From contig CM119266.1 of assembly GCA_051294375.1 (NCBI GenBank), positions 4,710,573-4,774,572 on the forward strand: a stretch of 64,000 nt of DNA, in the 5' to 3' direction. The notes beneath the pieces were generated by a model. The model worked only from the letters and a program-made list of their open reading frames with translations. It was not told the origin of the DNA and did not search any database. Both the position numbers and the translations under genes were made by a program. Each line of letters opens with the position of its first letter. Within the stretch, counting starts at the first letter, position 1. This document shows positions 37,694 to 48,669 of this stretch, one piece after another. This DNA is from Paraspadella gotoi (Eukaryota; Chaetognatha).

Positions 37694-39268
37694 TCAGTCG
37701 AGGTCGAGGCCGGCGCCAACGACGCCGGCTGTGGCTGCGGCGGTGGGACGAGCGGCGCCGGCGGAGTTGGGGCGTCGAACGAGGATTCTCGTGAAGGAGG
37801 AAGGCAACGCGGAGGTGGACGGCGAGGAGGAAGACGACGAGGGAGCGACGCCGAGCGCGCCGGTCACGTGACCGCCCTTGAAATTAGTCCCACGTGAGGT
37901 ATATATAACTACGAATATGACAGTGATAATAATGTAAATTACCGTGGCTGTCAGCTGAGAAAGGTTATTGACGGCTGCGCGAAGGGCGAGCGTCGCTGCG
38001 TCGGCCTCGTCGTCTGATTCGGCCGAGGCGCCTTCGTTATCCGCAACAAATCCATTTCTATATTTTATTTAATTCATTTAATAACATTCTAATCTCATCT
38101 TAATTCATTTATACGAAACGAAACGGTTGAGACGCAATGCAAAAACAAAAAAACCGACTTCATTTAATAGGGAAGCAGACAAACGCAACTTCTCAAGACT
38201 CAGATTTGTAACCTTAAGTCGCGTTTCCATCCCCTCCCTCCAAATTAATTCTCGATTTTAAAACCAAAAACCGGCGGCGAGAAATTCTGTGGTAGGTACG
38301 AACCTCGTATTTCCTTGATTGGCTTTCTTGGCGGCGCATTCCTGCACCAGCGCCGCCAGTTCCTTGGGACTGAAACCCAAAAGGGTTTTAAGGTCGCATA
38401 CAAATTTGTACACGAATCTGAAAGCGTTTTACTTCATTATGTAATCGTTACGCTCTTTTAAATTTAAGAAAAGCAGCCTTTACTTACCGTTTCCCTTGGA
38501 CTTTGGTGATCATGTCACCGTCGTAATAGTAACGCAGCGCGCGAGAAAGTTTGTCGTAGTTCATCGTCGGTTTATTCTTTCGTTGTCCCCACATTTGGGC
38601 CACGAGCTCGGGATTGTGAAGTTTGAACTCTCCCTCTTCACCAACCCAGTGAATCGCGTCGCTGAAAATCATAAATGAAAATCACAATTCCAAAGGATGA
38701 CGGATAAATGACAAATGATAAATGACAAATGACAAGTCCATCATCGAACTAACCTGCACGAATAGTCCGTCAACAGCTCGAGAAGAAATTGCCAGAGTTG
38801 AATCTGCCCGTTGTTAGTGGGGTTGGCGCCGTTGTTGGCGCGAACCGGAAGTCGTGGTTCGTCGCCGATGATTTGAGGCGAGACGGAGGGAACCTCGGCC
38901 ACCTTGTTGTTGTTGTTGTGGATGTCGTTGTATAGAGAGGAAGAGAAGGAAGAAGGGATTTGGACGGGAGAATCACTGTTTAACGTCTGCGGCCGCGAGG
39001 GACGAACGCGTACTGGAAAGATGGAAAAAGAGTTAAGGATTAATGATTGAAGATTTAGGATTAATGGTTAAGGATTAATGCTTAAGGATTAATGCTATTG
39101 TGTATAAACTTTCTTTTTCGTTGCGTTTTGAATTTAGAGAAAAGTAATTTTTGAATTGTTTATCAACGAATTATATTTGGACAATTTAGTCGGACATGTT
39201 TCGACTCTGCAGTTAGAGTCTTCATCAGCGTTTTGACAATCAACAAGTTTTCTCTTTTAACATTAGGT

Positions 39269-39302
<34 letters not shown>

Positions 39303-42203
39303 ACAACAAAGAATTGAGTTAAAAGAGAAAACTTGTTGATTGTCAAAACGCTGATGAAGACTAACTGCAAAGTCAAAACATGTCCGACTAAATTGTCCAA
39401 ATATAATTCGTTGATAAACAATTCAAAAATTGCTTTTCTCTAAAAGGATTAATGCTTAAGGATTAGTGTTTAAGGATTAATACTTAACAGAGGAGGATTT
39501 AGCTTGCCGTCCCATTCTCCCCTTCCTCTTCTTCCCTCCTCCTCCTGCCCCTCGGTATATTTTGTCTCGTTTCTGCTCTTCGCTATATATATTATTTTTT
39601 CCCTCTATTTCCTTACGCCTTCAATACCCTAAAGCTTAACGATCAACTTTACATTACCCGAACTGCTATTACGAAGAGTCTTCGTCGAAGGGTCGTTCTT
39701 AGGCTGCGCTTGCACGATTGCCACGAACTTGCATTTTCTCAACAATTCCAGATGAGTCCAGAACATGTCGCCCTGAGGAAAGGAAATGAGACGAATGAAG
39801 TTCTGACCAGAATCCGCGATCGATCGGGAAAGGGCGGAGAGTCCAGACCTTGTCCTCGGGCACGAGGGCGGCGAACATCTCGTGGGTCATGTCGACGAGG
39901 TCGGGACCAGTGATGTGGATCCACTCGTTGGCGTCGACGCCGCGAAAGGCGGAACTCGACGATGGCCCAGCGGATCCAGTGACGCACGTGGGCGCAGGTC
40001 CAATGCCGAGGGTCTGGAGGGGGGGGGCAGGGGGAGAGTGGGGGGGAGGAAAAGGAGTGGGAGAAGGAGTGGGAAGAAGAGGGTAGAAGTGAGGGAAAAC
40101 AAAAAAGAGCAGGAAAGGAGAAGACGGGGGAGAGGAGGAGTTAAAGAAGAGGGAGAGGAAAGGGAAAAAGAAATGGGAGTAGAGATGAGAGGAATGGGGG
40201 AGTGGGAGAGGGAGGGGAGTTGCAGGGGGAGTGGGGGAAGGTGAGGGGGAGAGGGAGCGGGGGAATGGGAGACAAAACGAGGAAGAAGAAAAGAAGAGAG
40301 AAGGGAAAGAATAAGATAGAGAACCCATGGGATGAGAGACTAAGTCATCTTCAATCCACATCCTTACCTAAAGGGATTCCCAGACGCTCTTGTTCTTTCC
40401 TAAAGGTTTGATCGACGACCCATCTCGTGACCTCCTTCTCTTCCTCTGCTTCTTCTTTACCTCGAGATTCACCGATGGCCGTCGGGACGGACGACTCTGG
40501 ATACGCCGCTCTGAGAGAAGATCTGTTTCTTGAGCAACGGAGTGGGCCAGGCCCAGCACACCTGGTCACCTCCCCCCTCTTCCTCCCCTTCCCAATCCCC
40601 TCCCTCCATCCACCTCTCTCCCTCTATCTTTCCCCACCCTAATTAAACAAAAGTTTGAGAGTGAGGTAGTCCGTCGTTGGACGAATGCCTTTCAAGTCAA
40701 GTCAAGTGAAGACAAAACTCTTTATCTATAGCATTCTGTTCTCTCTCTCTCTCTCGTCGCGTTTATTATTGACCATCTACTACCCTTTGCCAATGTGATT
40801 GACCTTAGACCTAGCGTTCATCCGTTCTTCCCCTATATGCCTTGAGGAATAAAATCATTCTTGATCTGATCTTCGTCCGTTTCAATTTCCAAAGATCACA
40901 AGTTTTAAAAGAGAAAAGAGTAAAAAAGAAGATGAAATCACCCGTCGTCATCGTCTGGCTCTGCGACTTCTTCGGCGGGTTTGAGAATGTCCACGATGTT
41001 GATTCGCGGCGGAGTGACGGGGTCAGGAAAACTGGCGAGTTCGCAGTTGATTTGAACCATTCCTTCTCCCTGGACGGATCATTTGGTTATCGCAACTTAA
41101 TATAAGGCATCGTAATATTCAAATACAGAGACCAAAGCCCCGAAACGCACCTGGACGCATTGTTCCACGAGATTGCGCGAAGGATCGAGCAGCTGCTGAT
41201 TCTGCAGCCAAAACTCGTGGTTGATGAGACTGATGCAGAGGCGCTGAGAAAGAGAAAACGATCAAAAATAATTAATAATTAATAATAACTTTGAAAGAAT
41301 GGAACTAACTTGCTCCAAGAGAGAGCGCAGTGTCGACAGTGGCTCCTCGATGTCCATGTGTTCCACCACGATATCTTCCGAGACCGTGTCGTCTTGGATG
41401 GTGAAAGTACCACCGCCTGAAAAAAGATTAAATATCAGCAACGATTCCGTTTGAAGGTGGAAACGATTCTTTCCTTTCTCACCAACGGGACCCTGAATCA
41501 TTCCCAGAGCGACGGCCTCCTCCGCCGTCAATTCGATCGTCGGCGGTTCAGCGGCGAAGGCGGTCGAGGGGAGAAGTCCGTCGGAGACGCTGAAGCGGAA
41601 GAGGGAGGAAGGAAGGTGAAGGTGAAGGTCTAGACATTCTCAACTTACTTGGCTCTCCCCCAAGATTAAATCTTTTCCCTGACATATAAGCATTCTCAAC
41701 TAACCTGGCTTAATGTCATTGCCCTAACCTTTCTTTTTTCTAACTTATTATCTTTAAAACTTTTTTTTTAAGCTTCTTATTTGTAGTATTTTTGTAGTAT
41801 TTTAAACATTGCACTTTAACTATACCTTATTTAAAAATCTGTATTGACCGCTTTAATCGAGCCTGAAGCCGTATCTATCTATCTATCTATCTCGTCTTTA
41901 ACATTTTCAATACATGTATGTATTTGTATATCATTTGACTGTTTGACCAATGGCCATTCATTCTTAACTCATCCAATTCTCCTTCACAACTCAAGTCCCG
42001 ACATTCTCCAGATTCTGAATTTACCCTGTCCTCCCCCAAGACTTGGCCAACCGCCTCATCTTCTCGGCGGGCTGTTCGACCGCCTCTTCGAAGGCGGCGT
42101 CTCTGACGAGACGACGATCGGCGACGACTTCCGAGTCGAGACGCCGCGAGGCGACGCGCGTGACGAAGTTGGCGAAGTCGACGCCGGCGGAGGCGCGCTT
42201 CAT
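37694..42203 (-). CDS. GABPA: GA-binding protein alpha chain, ETS transcription factor
   Basis: Thirteen exons: 42025-42203, 41483-41589, 41310-41416, 41151-41243, 40942-41069, 40368-40561, 39849-40013, 39658-39772, 38754-39012, 38488-38661, 38304-38417, 37943-38057 and 37694-37876; about 643 residues. The N-terminal ubiquitin-like GABP domain is marked by [20 protein letters not shown] and [31 protein letters not shown] then leads into the PNT domain ([36 protein letters not shown]). The ETS domain (about 432-515) has [38 protein letters not shown] and [15 protein letters not shown] binds GGAA sites, usually with an ankyrin GABPB partner, at housekeeping and mitochondrial-gene promoters. Exon 39849-40013 switches frame by one base in its middle; see findings. 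The first exon and the low-complexity last exon are the least certain parts. Confidence 0.93.
39136..39441. mobile_element. foldback (inverted-repeat) element carrying hammerhead-like cores
   Basis: Two arms of about 125 bases, 39136-39261 and 39318-39441, are near-perfect reverse complements; AGAGAAAAGTAATTTTTGAA at the left matches TTCAAAAATTGCTTTTCTCT at the right. A (GA)n tract fills the centre. The element splits a tandem AAGGATTAATGCTT-type repeat found on both sides (39040-39100 and 39442-39490). No coding capacity. It lies in GABPA intron 8. Confidence 0.75.
39190..39240 (-). ncRNA. hammerhead-ribozyme-like motif, copy B
   Basis: In the left arm of the foldback element, minus strand: CTGATGA (39228-39222), one A, GACTC (39220-39216) pairing with GAGTC (39207-39203), GAAAC (39202-39198), then the self-complementary ACATGT and the GTC at 39195-39193. 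Stem II differs from copy A at one pair (A-U here, G-C there), and the second stem I pair is C-G here and U-A there, so pairing is kept while sequence changes. The right arm holds a damaged copy on the plus strand (39351-39385), where GAAA has become AAAA. Confidence 0.5.
40017..40330 (+). repeat. long purine-rich, G-run tract
   Basis: About 300 bases are almost all G and A, with runs of nine, five and seven G close together at the left end. On the gene strand this is a pyrimidine tract directly upstream of the acceptor of GABPA exon 39849-40013. Confidence 0.8.
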
Positions 42204-42591
42204 AGCGGACGGTGGGAGGGGGGGAGGGATAATTTATGGAAGGCGAGGAAACCTTTCAGGTTCAACGGCAGAGTTACTTCGACGTCTTCATGTAAAACGT
42301 CATTTTGATCCGAAGATAAATGGCCTTTTGTTTATTCTCCCTCAAGTGTAGTCATTTTACAAAAATAGCGAGCGAAGTCATCTACGAAAAAAAAAAATAC
42401 GTACGAATATATAAGCGAAATTAAGTCGGTTAATATTTAAATGTACTAAAAATGATGAGCGAAAGTGTAAAAAAAAATTATGGGTCGTCTTCCTTCGGGC
42501 GACCGGATTTAATTTTGAGATCGAAAACAATCGCTCGAATCTCCTAATGAATATAATTCGTATCGCAACGACGAAAATTCGTTTTTAAAAG

Positions 42592-44644
42592 TCAACGTTG
42601 TAAATTTTTATAAACGTCAGCCATAGAAACCCAGAGCTTTTCGCCTCCGGGGAAAATGTAAAGATCGAAGATGTTGACGACGTGGTCGATGAGGTAGGCG
42701 AGGCCCTCGATCGCATAGTCCCTAAAAGAAGCGATCAGAATTAGTTTCACGAATTTGAATATTTCTTTAGTGAAAGAAAGTCTCACTTGACGGTGAGCAG
42801 AAACGGCGAGAGAGTTTCGTGCCAAAAGTAAGTGAATTCAACAGCGGCGATCTTGCCGTAATAGCAGAAAACGTCCCAAGCCACCATCGCCTTTGGCATC
42901 GCGTAAACCGAAAGGAAATGAGACGCTTTGGCACAAAAATTGAGGAAAAGGGTTCGGAGTTTATCGAAGGCCGTGGAGATTAGCGGCGCCACGTGGATTG
43001 CGTACAGCGCCATCATCTGGTGAGGGAACAGCGTAGAAACTCGATAAAACCTCTTCTTGACCCAACATTATCTTCCCCTCAACCTCACCTTCTCCAGCAA
43101 AGGCTTCAAGTTGTCCCTGTACCAAGCCTCTCCCTTAATCGCCGCCAGCGTCAAGGCCGTTCCCGTCCGATTCCACGCTTCGTCGCAAAAGACGCCGAAG
43201 TCAAAGTCGGCGCCCAAGTTTCCGCGGCGCCGCAGCGTTTCGCCGACGGAGACGCAGACGGTGGAGGATTGACGCGGTCCTTGACACCAGGCAACGAGGG
43301 CCACGCCCACCGCGAGGCAGACGAGGGCGAGGATGAAGGCGAGGGTCACGACGCGTTGGAGGAAATGAAAGATCGAGGAGAAGGAAGAGGGCTTCGGGGT
43401 CGCGGACGAGCGAGGGGCGTTGCGGCGACGAAGCTCAGCCTCTGCCTCGGAATCTGGCGGATAATTAGGGATTATTAATAAATAATCAAGGCTTACAAAA
43501 GTTTTAATAAAACTGACCTGTGTCCCCGTGCATCCTGTCCCCGCCAGGTCCGAGGTTCTCGACCTCCCTCTGTTCCTTGTCTCTTCGCTCCTCGTACTCC
43601 CGACGGCGTCTTTCTTTATCTTGCTTTTTAACCGCTTTTTCCTCTTCGCGCCGCTGCTTTTCTTTTTCTTCCTGCGAAATTAAAGATCAAAAAAGGTAAG
43701 TTTAATTTCCTGGAAGCGGATAAGTTTGTCCGGTATAATTGGCGGTTTAAAACCTTTTTTCTTTGTTTCTTCTCGTCCAAGTTATCTTTTTTTTTCTTTT
43801 TCTTTTCGAGCGCTTTGTCGTGGGCTTCGGCAAGCGCTCTCATGTACGCGTAAACCTAAAAAAATAAATAAAATGCTGTGAGAAGGTCACGGTTGAAAAC
43901 TTGGCAGGTCATGTATTAACCCAGCATACCCTGTACCAAGGAAGAAGCAAGCTTACGTATTTATTGAATAAATGGATAGTTTTTATATTGACATAGCCTA
44001 TGTCATAGGACGGAGAAAACGTTAGCAGTTTTTCTCTACCTGCTTGGCGCAGTTCGTACACTGTTTCTTGTCAAGACAGTCGCCAGCGACGACGGACAAG
44101 GAAGGCTCCAAAGGATTGTCTTTTAAATCTAACCAACGCAGATTTTCTAGATTTGCAAAACCTAGCGGCAGGGATTCGATTTGATTTCCACTCAAGTCCA
44201 AATGCCTCAAAGCTGAAGGAGCAATTGGTTAATCGGTTACGGTTACCCTAGAATTTTATAGTTAAGATAATCCGATCGGAGAACGTACACGTCATTTGGC
44301 CAATTTCCTGAGGCAAATCCTTGAGTTGATTCTTCGACAAATCGAGGTGCGTGATTTGAGCCAAGGAAAAGAAATTGGCGGGAAGAGTGTGTATTCTGTT
44401 GCAAGATAAATCCAACTCGGTGGCTGAGAGGATAAGAAGGGGATGCTATCAATAAAACCGGGCCCAGTTTATAATTAATTTAGAATTAAAAGGGCGTTAA
44501 ACCTCTGGGCAAAGCTTGAATCTGCTTAATGTACGAGGGTGGAATGCTGTCAAGTTGCATGAGGCTCAAATCAAGTTTGTTCTCCTCTAAATGAGCTTTC
44601 AACTCGTTCTCCTTTTTTCCCGCGTAATTAGAAAGCGACGGCAT
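42592..44644 (-). CDS. LRRC59: leucine-rich repeat-containing protein 59, long form
   Basis: Eight exons: 44503-44644, 44289-44423, 44040-44212, 43754-43855, 43518-43671, 43089-43453, 42787-43016 and 42592-42721; phases agree, about 476 residues. Leucine-rich repeats fill the first half ([53 protein letters not shown]) and are followed by the family mark [17 protein letters not shown] Lys/Glu/Arg coiled coil then leads to one membrane segment ([22 protein letters not shown], about 270-291). In vertebrates LRRC59 (307 residues) is a tail-proximal ER and nuclear-envelope protein linked to ribosomes and FGF1 import. Here about 185 extra residues follow the membrane segment, which the vertebrate topology would place in the ER lumen. 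Exon 2 uses a GTACGT donor; a GT two bases earlier breaks the frame. Confidence 0.92.
43966..44012 (+). repeat. dispersed repeat, family 2 (diverged)
   Basis: AATAAATGGATAGTTTTTATATTGACATAG resembles the family 2 left part; the palindromic core is replaced by GACATAGCCTATGTC, itself a palindrome. Confidence 0.4.
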
Positions 44645-44851
44645 TTTTGCCTTCATTAATAATTAGGCCTAGAAAAAAAAATAATGTGCGAATAAAAAAA
44701 AATGTAGTAAGCTAATTGAAAAAAAAATGGCAAAGATTATCGGGCGCGAATGGGAAGAAGTGACGAGAAAAGACTCAAATCTCAAGCTAGTATACGAGTA
44801 TAAATTATTAATGGCCATGAAATTAAATATAAAGATATAAAGATCGAAGCT

Positions 44852-46611
44852 TCAATCGTTGGACTCGGTCAGATCTGATCCCAGCGATTCGCTCGTCTCG
44901 AACGACGAAAGGAGACACTTGCGCGAACTCTTTCCCTCTTCCTCCTTTTCCGCCGCCGCGTCCTCTTCCGGTGAAGCCTCGCACCACTTTAAGTCTTTTT
45001 CGGTGGGCGTGTAGAATAGCATCTGGACCGAGACGAGGAGCGGAAAAGGGGCGTGGCGATCTACGGACAAAATCACGCGCTCTTCGTCAGGCGCTAAAGA
45101 GAGTTTCGTCAAAGGCGAGGCTTTCTCGTAAAAGGGATTTCCGAGTTTGTCGAAGGATGCGACGGCGACGGCGATGACGACGTCTCGTTTAGGCTGCAAG
45201 GAGACGAAGGTGAGACACTTGTGGCTTCCGGTGTTCCGTTTCACGGTAATTTGACGCTTTTGGTAAGAGACGAGAAGATCCACGCCGAAGTTGAATCCCG
45301 TCCATCGCCAAAAATGGTCCACGTCCTGAAGGAGAACGCGACCGCAGCGAACGCAGGTCTTGCGAAAGTCTTCGGCGAGGACGGACGACGGCCCCGTGTC
45401 CGACTCGGAGTCCAGTTTGAGCAGACGCTCCCAATGAGCGGGGATGATAGGCTGGAGCCAGGCACGAGGAATGATCCGCTCCTTTTCCAGGATGTGAAGT
45501 GAGTTGAGATCCGTGACGATGTGTTGGAAGCGAAGGCGGCGAAAGACTTTGGCGTAGCGGCGGCCCAGCTCAGATTCGAGCAACGTCGGGGCGTCCACAT
45601 TGTCAGAGTCTATGAGCGTCGCCAAATGAGACTCGGCGGCGCCGCCGATCGTTTTCGAGGCCGTTCCCGTGGAAATGGGCGTGGCCGTCGTCTCCGGGTC
45701 CACGGGATTGGCGAGGAGCCACTTGGGTTCCAGTTTGAGAAAGAGCCACTTCTTGAGAAGAGTGTAGACGTCCATCTCGACCTGCATGACGAAGAGGTCG
45801 GCGTTCGACACTAGCGCCGCCATCAGATCAACGGTGATCTCAACCAGGAGCGTCGCCGGCGAAGTCATCAAATTCTTGAGCAACCACATGAAGCAATGTT
45901 CTCCGAGCCACGGGAGACCGTAAGTCCAAGAAGCTTCGTAAAATTTCGTGGCCGTCAAGGGTCCAATGTTATCCTGGTCAGAATTAACCAAAGAAAGCTC
46001 GATGATTTGATAATCACTCATAACTTAAGAATTATATTTCTTTCATTAAAATATTATCATCATCACGTGGCTTTTACCTTCATGACTTCCTCACAATGAT
46101 GAATGAGAGGATCCAATTGCAACAAAGACGCCGCCGCCAAGACGTTGATGGCGTCGATGGGAGCGATGGTGACTTCGTCGCGATAGAGCGACCCCAGCGC
46201 CACGTCGAGAGCCTCGCGCGTCACGTTGGCGTCGGGGACGCTGATGTGAATTCGACGCCGATGCGTCTCCACCCAATTTCCGCTGAACATGGAATCGAAA
46301 TAGGGGGATTGACAGAGGTAGACTTTGTGAAGGCTCCAGGTGGCGCCCATGGAGGAAATGGTGACGTCGGAGTCTTGTCCTTTCTCGAAGAGAGTCTCGT
46401 AAATGTACTTGGAGGTGTTCTTCAACTTCTTCCTCGTCGGAGCCATCATCTTCGAGGCTTCGGCGTCGGGAGAGAGGCGCTTTCGCTTCTTGGACGAGTG
46501 ACCCGCCGAGGACGAGGATGAAGAGTGTCTGCTGCCGGAAGGGGAAGGTCCGTGGTTCCTGGCTGGGGCGGGCGGAGCTGGGGCCGAAAATCGGCCCATT
46601 AAATTGCCCAT
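44852..46611 (-). CDS. GMCL1: germ cell-less protein-like 1 (BTB-BACK)
   Basis: Two exons: 46078-46611 and 44852-45973, giving about 551 residues. The start MGNLMGRF keeps the N-terminal glycine that is myristoylated in the family. RKKLKNTSKYIYETLF leads the BTB domain (SDVTI, WSLHKVYLCQSPYFDSMFSG, ALGSLYRDEV). A BACK-like region (NLFVMQVEMD-type LFVMQVEMDVYTLLKKW) and the conserved C-terminal domain (RCGR, WRWTGFNFGVDLLV, KRNTGSHKC, VSLQP) follow. The family acts as a nuclear-envelope-associated Cullin-3 adaptor; in flies germ cell-less is needed for primordial germ cell formation. A plus-strand frame opposite exon 2 is a shadow. Confidence 0.95.
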
Positions 46612-47148
46612 CGAGATGGTTTCAACTGCGCGAAATGTAGAGCACGAGAGTAATAATGCAAGAGGGTCATCACTTACCGGGTCGGTTGTAAAAACAATTG
46701 GCTAAATGCATACAAACTATTCAGATGACTACAAAGGGAACGGAAGAATTATAAGAAAATATTTTACTATGAAAATGTGGCGAATTTAATACGGGAAATA
46801 TTTCAGTGCGTAAAGTGGTCTTGACAAAAAACCCGTTGTGTGGCGGTGACGCGGAAGCGAAGGAAGTGTTTGGGGTCGAGAATCCAACGCTTGGCGTCAC
46901 TGTCGTCACTCCGGTCTCTCTGTCTCTATCTCGCTCTGGCCAGGCTGGCAGGAGGATTTGGAGGAAGAGGAAAAGCCAGCCGCGCTCCCTTCATCGATCC
47001 AGGATAAAAGGGCTAAACAAAATCCTCGAGGGTTCTTACTGCCATCGAGGCTCAGATTCTGATCATTCTCACAATCACATGATTAATCAAATTCATTTTT
47101 CCTCCAACAAATAATTCCATGCATTAAAAACATTTCCTAACGTTCAAG
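46612..47148. promoter_or_regulatory. shared upstream region of GMCL1 and AGTRAP
   Basis: The 537 bases between opposing start codons should hold both promoters and 5' UTRs. A short plus-strand frame from 46806 matches nothing known. No core promoter element is evident. Confidence 0.4.
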
Positions 47149-48091
47149 ATGCAAGCTCCGGTCACCACTCTCAAAGTTATAATATTCGTGCATTTTACTT
47201 TGACCGCGTTTGGGACGCTGTCTCGCTTTTTTCCAAACAGCTACGCTTTTGTTCAAGTAAGATACATTGAGAAGACTTTTTAATTGGTACTGATTATGCC
47301 GGTACTGCCGGTACTGATTTATTGGATCCCTTTTGGCCACCTTTAAGTTCAATTAATTTTCTTACAGGTATTTTATCTCGCGCTCGGATTTTGGGGGTTA
47401 TTGCAAACAGAAAACCCTCTGCCGATAGAAATGATGCTAACAACCAACATAATTAGCATTATATTGGACATTATCATACTGTCTGTGTTTTTTCCAACAA
47501 CTGGTTAGTAATGTTACTTTATTTTTCCTATATTTTATCACGTTATCGCCTACTTCCTTCGTTGCTATTATGTTTGATTGTCGATATTATAATTTTTAAA
47601 GTAAATATTATTTATGTTCTGGAATCTGGATTAATGAGGATGTTATATCAATTAAACTTTGCTGTCTTGATAAAAATCATATCTGCATATAATTTAAAAG
47701 GAGTCTCTGACTCTGAAAAGAGAATAAAAATATTCCAAAATGTAAACAGTTCTATTTTTTCTTACAGAATATATCCCAGGTGGAAAAGAAACCGATGTTT
47801 TCTTGCACCCTGGAATTGAAAAATTTGCAGGGGGAATGATCATTCTAAACCTTCTTCTGAAACCCTTTGCAGCTTTTCTCATTTACAAAATTTTGCAAGA
47901 AAGAGGTAACATATTAAAATTATAATTTTGTAAGACAAAATATTAAATATTAAGTATTTTTAGGTGGAGAATACGGCAATATAAATATTCGAGAAGGTTT
48001 CCAATCAGTGGCAACCGGACTCCCTGGTCGTCCTGCAGCACCTGGAGGAGTCTACCAAAATATTGACCCAGTTCATCCTGAACAAACCTAA
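47149..48091 (+). CDS. AGTRAP: type-1 angiotensin II receptor-associated protein-like membrane protein
   Basis: Four exons: 47149-47256, 47368-47503, 47768-47905 and 47964-48091; phases agree, 169 residues (human 159). It is a small multi-pass protein: LKVIIFVHFTLTAFGTLS, the YLALGFWGLLQ segment, ISIILDIIILSVFFP and FAGGMIILNLLLKPFAAFLIY, then a short cytosolic tail starting ERGGEYG and holding YQNIDP. These match AGTRAP in order and spacing (LKVILLGHW, LALGVWAV, IFLDI, LLLKP, ERGGE, YQTID). In vertebrates it binds the AT1 receptor tail and promotes its internalisation; in an invertebrate the partner is unknown. Confidence 0.9.
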
Positions 48092-48497
48092 CTTGTATTG
48101 TCCTGAATGTAATTGCTTTAGTTTGGCTTTTTTGTCATTTCTGAAAAAAAAATTTATAGTTTTTCTATAAAAAAAGTTGTTTTGTTTGAGTACACGAAAT
48201 TCAGGCATAACTTACAAAATATTTTAGCTACAATTACGATATATGTAAGTAGATTTGCTAGTTATCATTAGAGCTATTAAGTTTCGCTTATAAAATTTAA
48301 ATTAATCAGAAAAGCAACTGTGCCTTAAATTTCTCTAAATCAAAACTAGTATATAAGTAATTAAGTATGAATCTTTCTTCTCCCCTGTAGGTTCTAATAC
48401 TTGGTTAAAATGCTATTCCTTTCTTAATTAATTTCGGTTCCTTCAATTTTAGTATAACTTTTAGCTACAACAACTAGTGCCTCTTTTATAAAACTCT

Positions 48498-48503
48498 AAT
48501 AAA
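48498..48503 (+). promoter_or_regulatory. polyadenylation signal of AGTRAP
   Basis: AATAAA about 400 bases past the AGTRAP stop, in the AT-rich gap before the convergent BTB zinc-finger gene. Confidence 0.4.
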
Positions 48504-48669
48504 ATACTTTTATTAACTTTCCCGAGAGCAGATACGTATTTTTCCTTAACGCATCACAATAGCTACTTCCTGAATATGGTGGCATGTATTCAGAAATACA
48601 ATATCGTTCCTATACTTATTGTAATAATTTATTAAAAACCTCGTAATACGGTCATAACAGTAAAAGTAA

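Noticed and set aside
37670-37897. Plus-strand Gly/Ala-rich frame
   Set aside because: It is the complement of the last GABPA exon, whose frame is joined in phase to twelve upstream exons.
39699-40361. 220-codon minus-strand frame
   Set aside because: It runs through a GABPA intron and mixes frames. Only the pieces at 39849-40013 and 39658-39772 are real, in other frames for part of their length.
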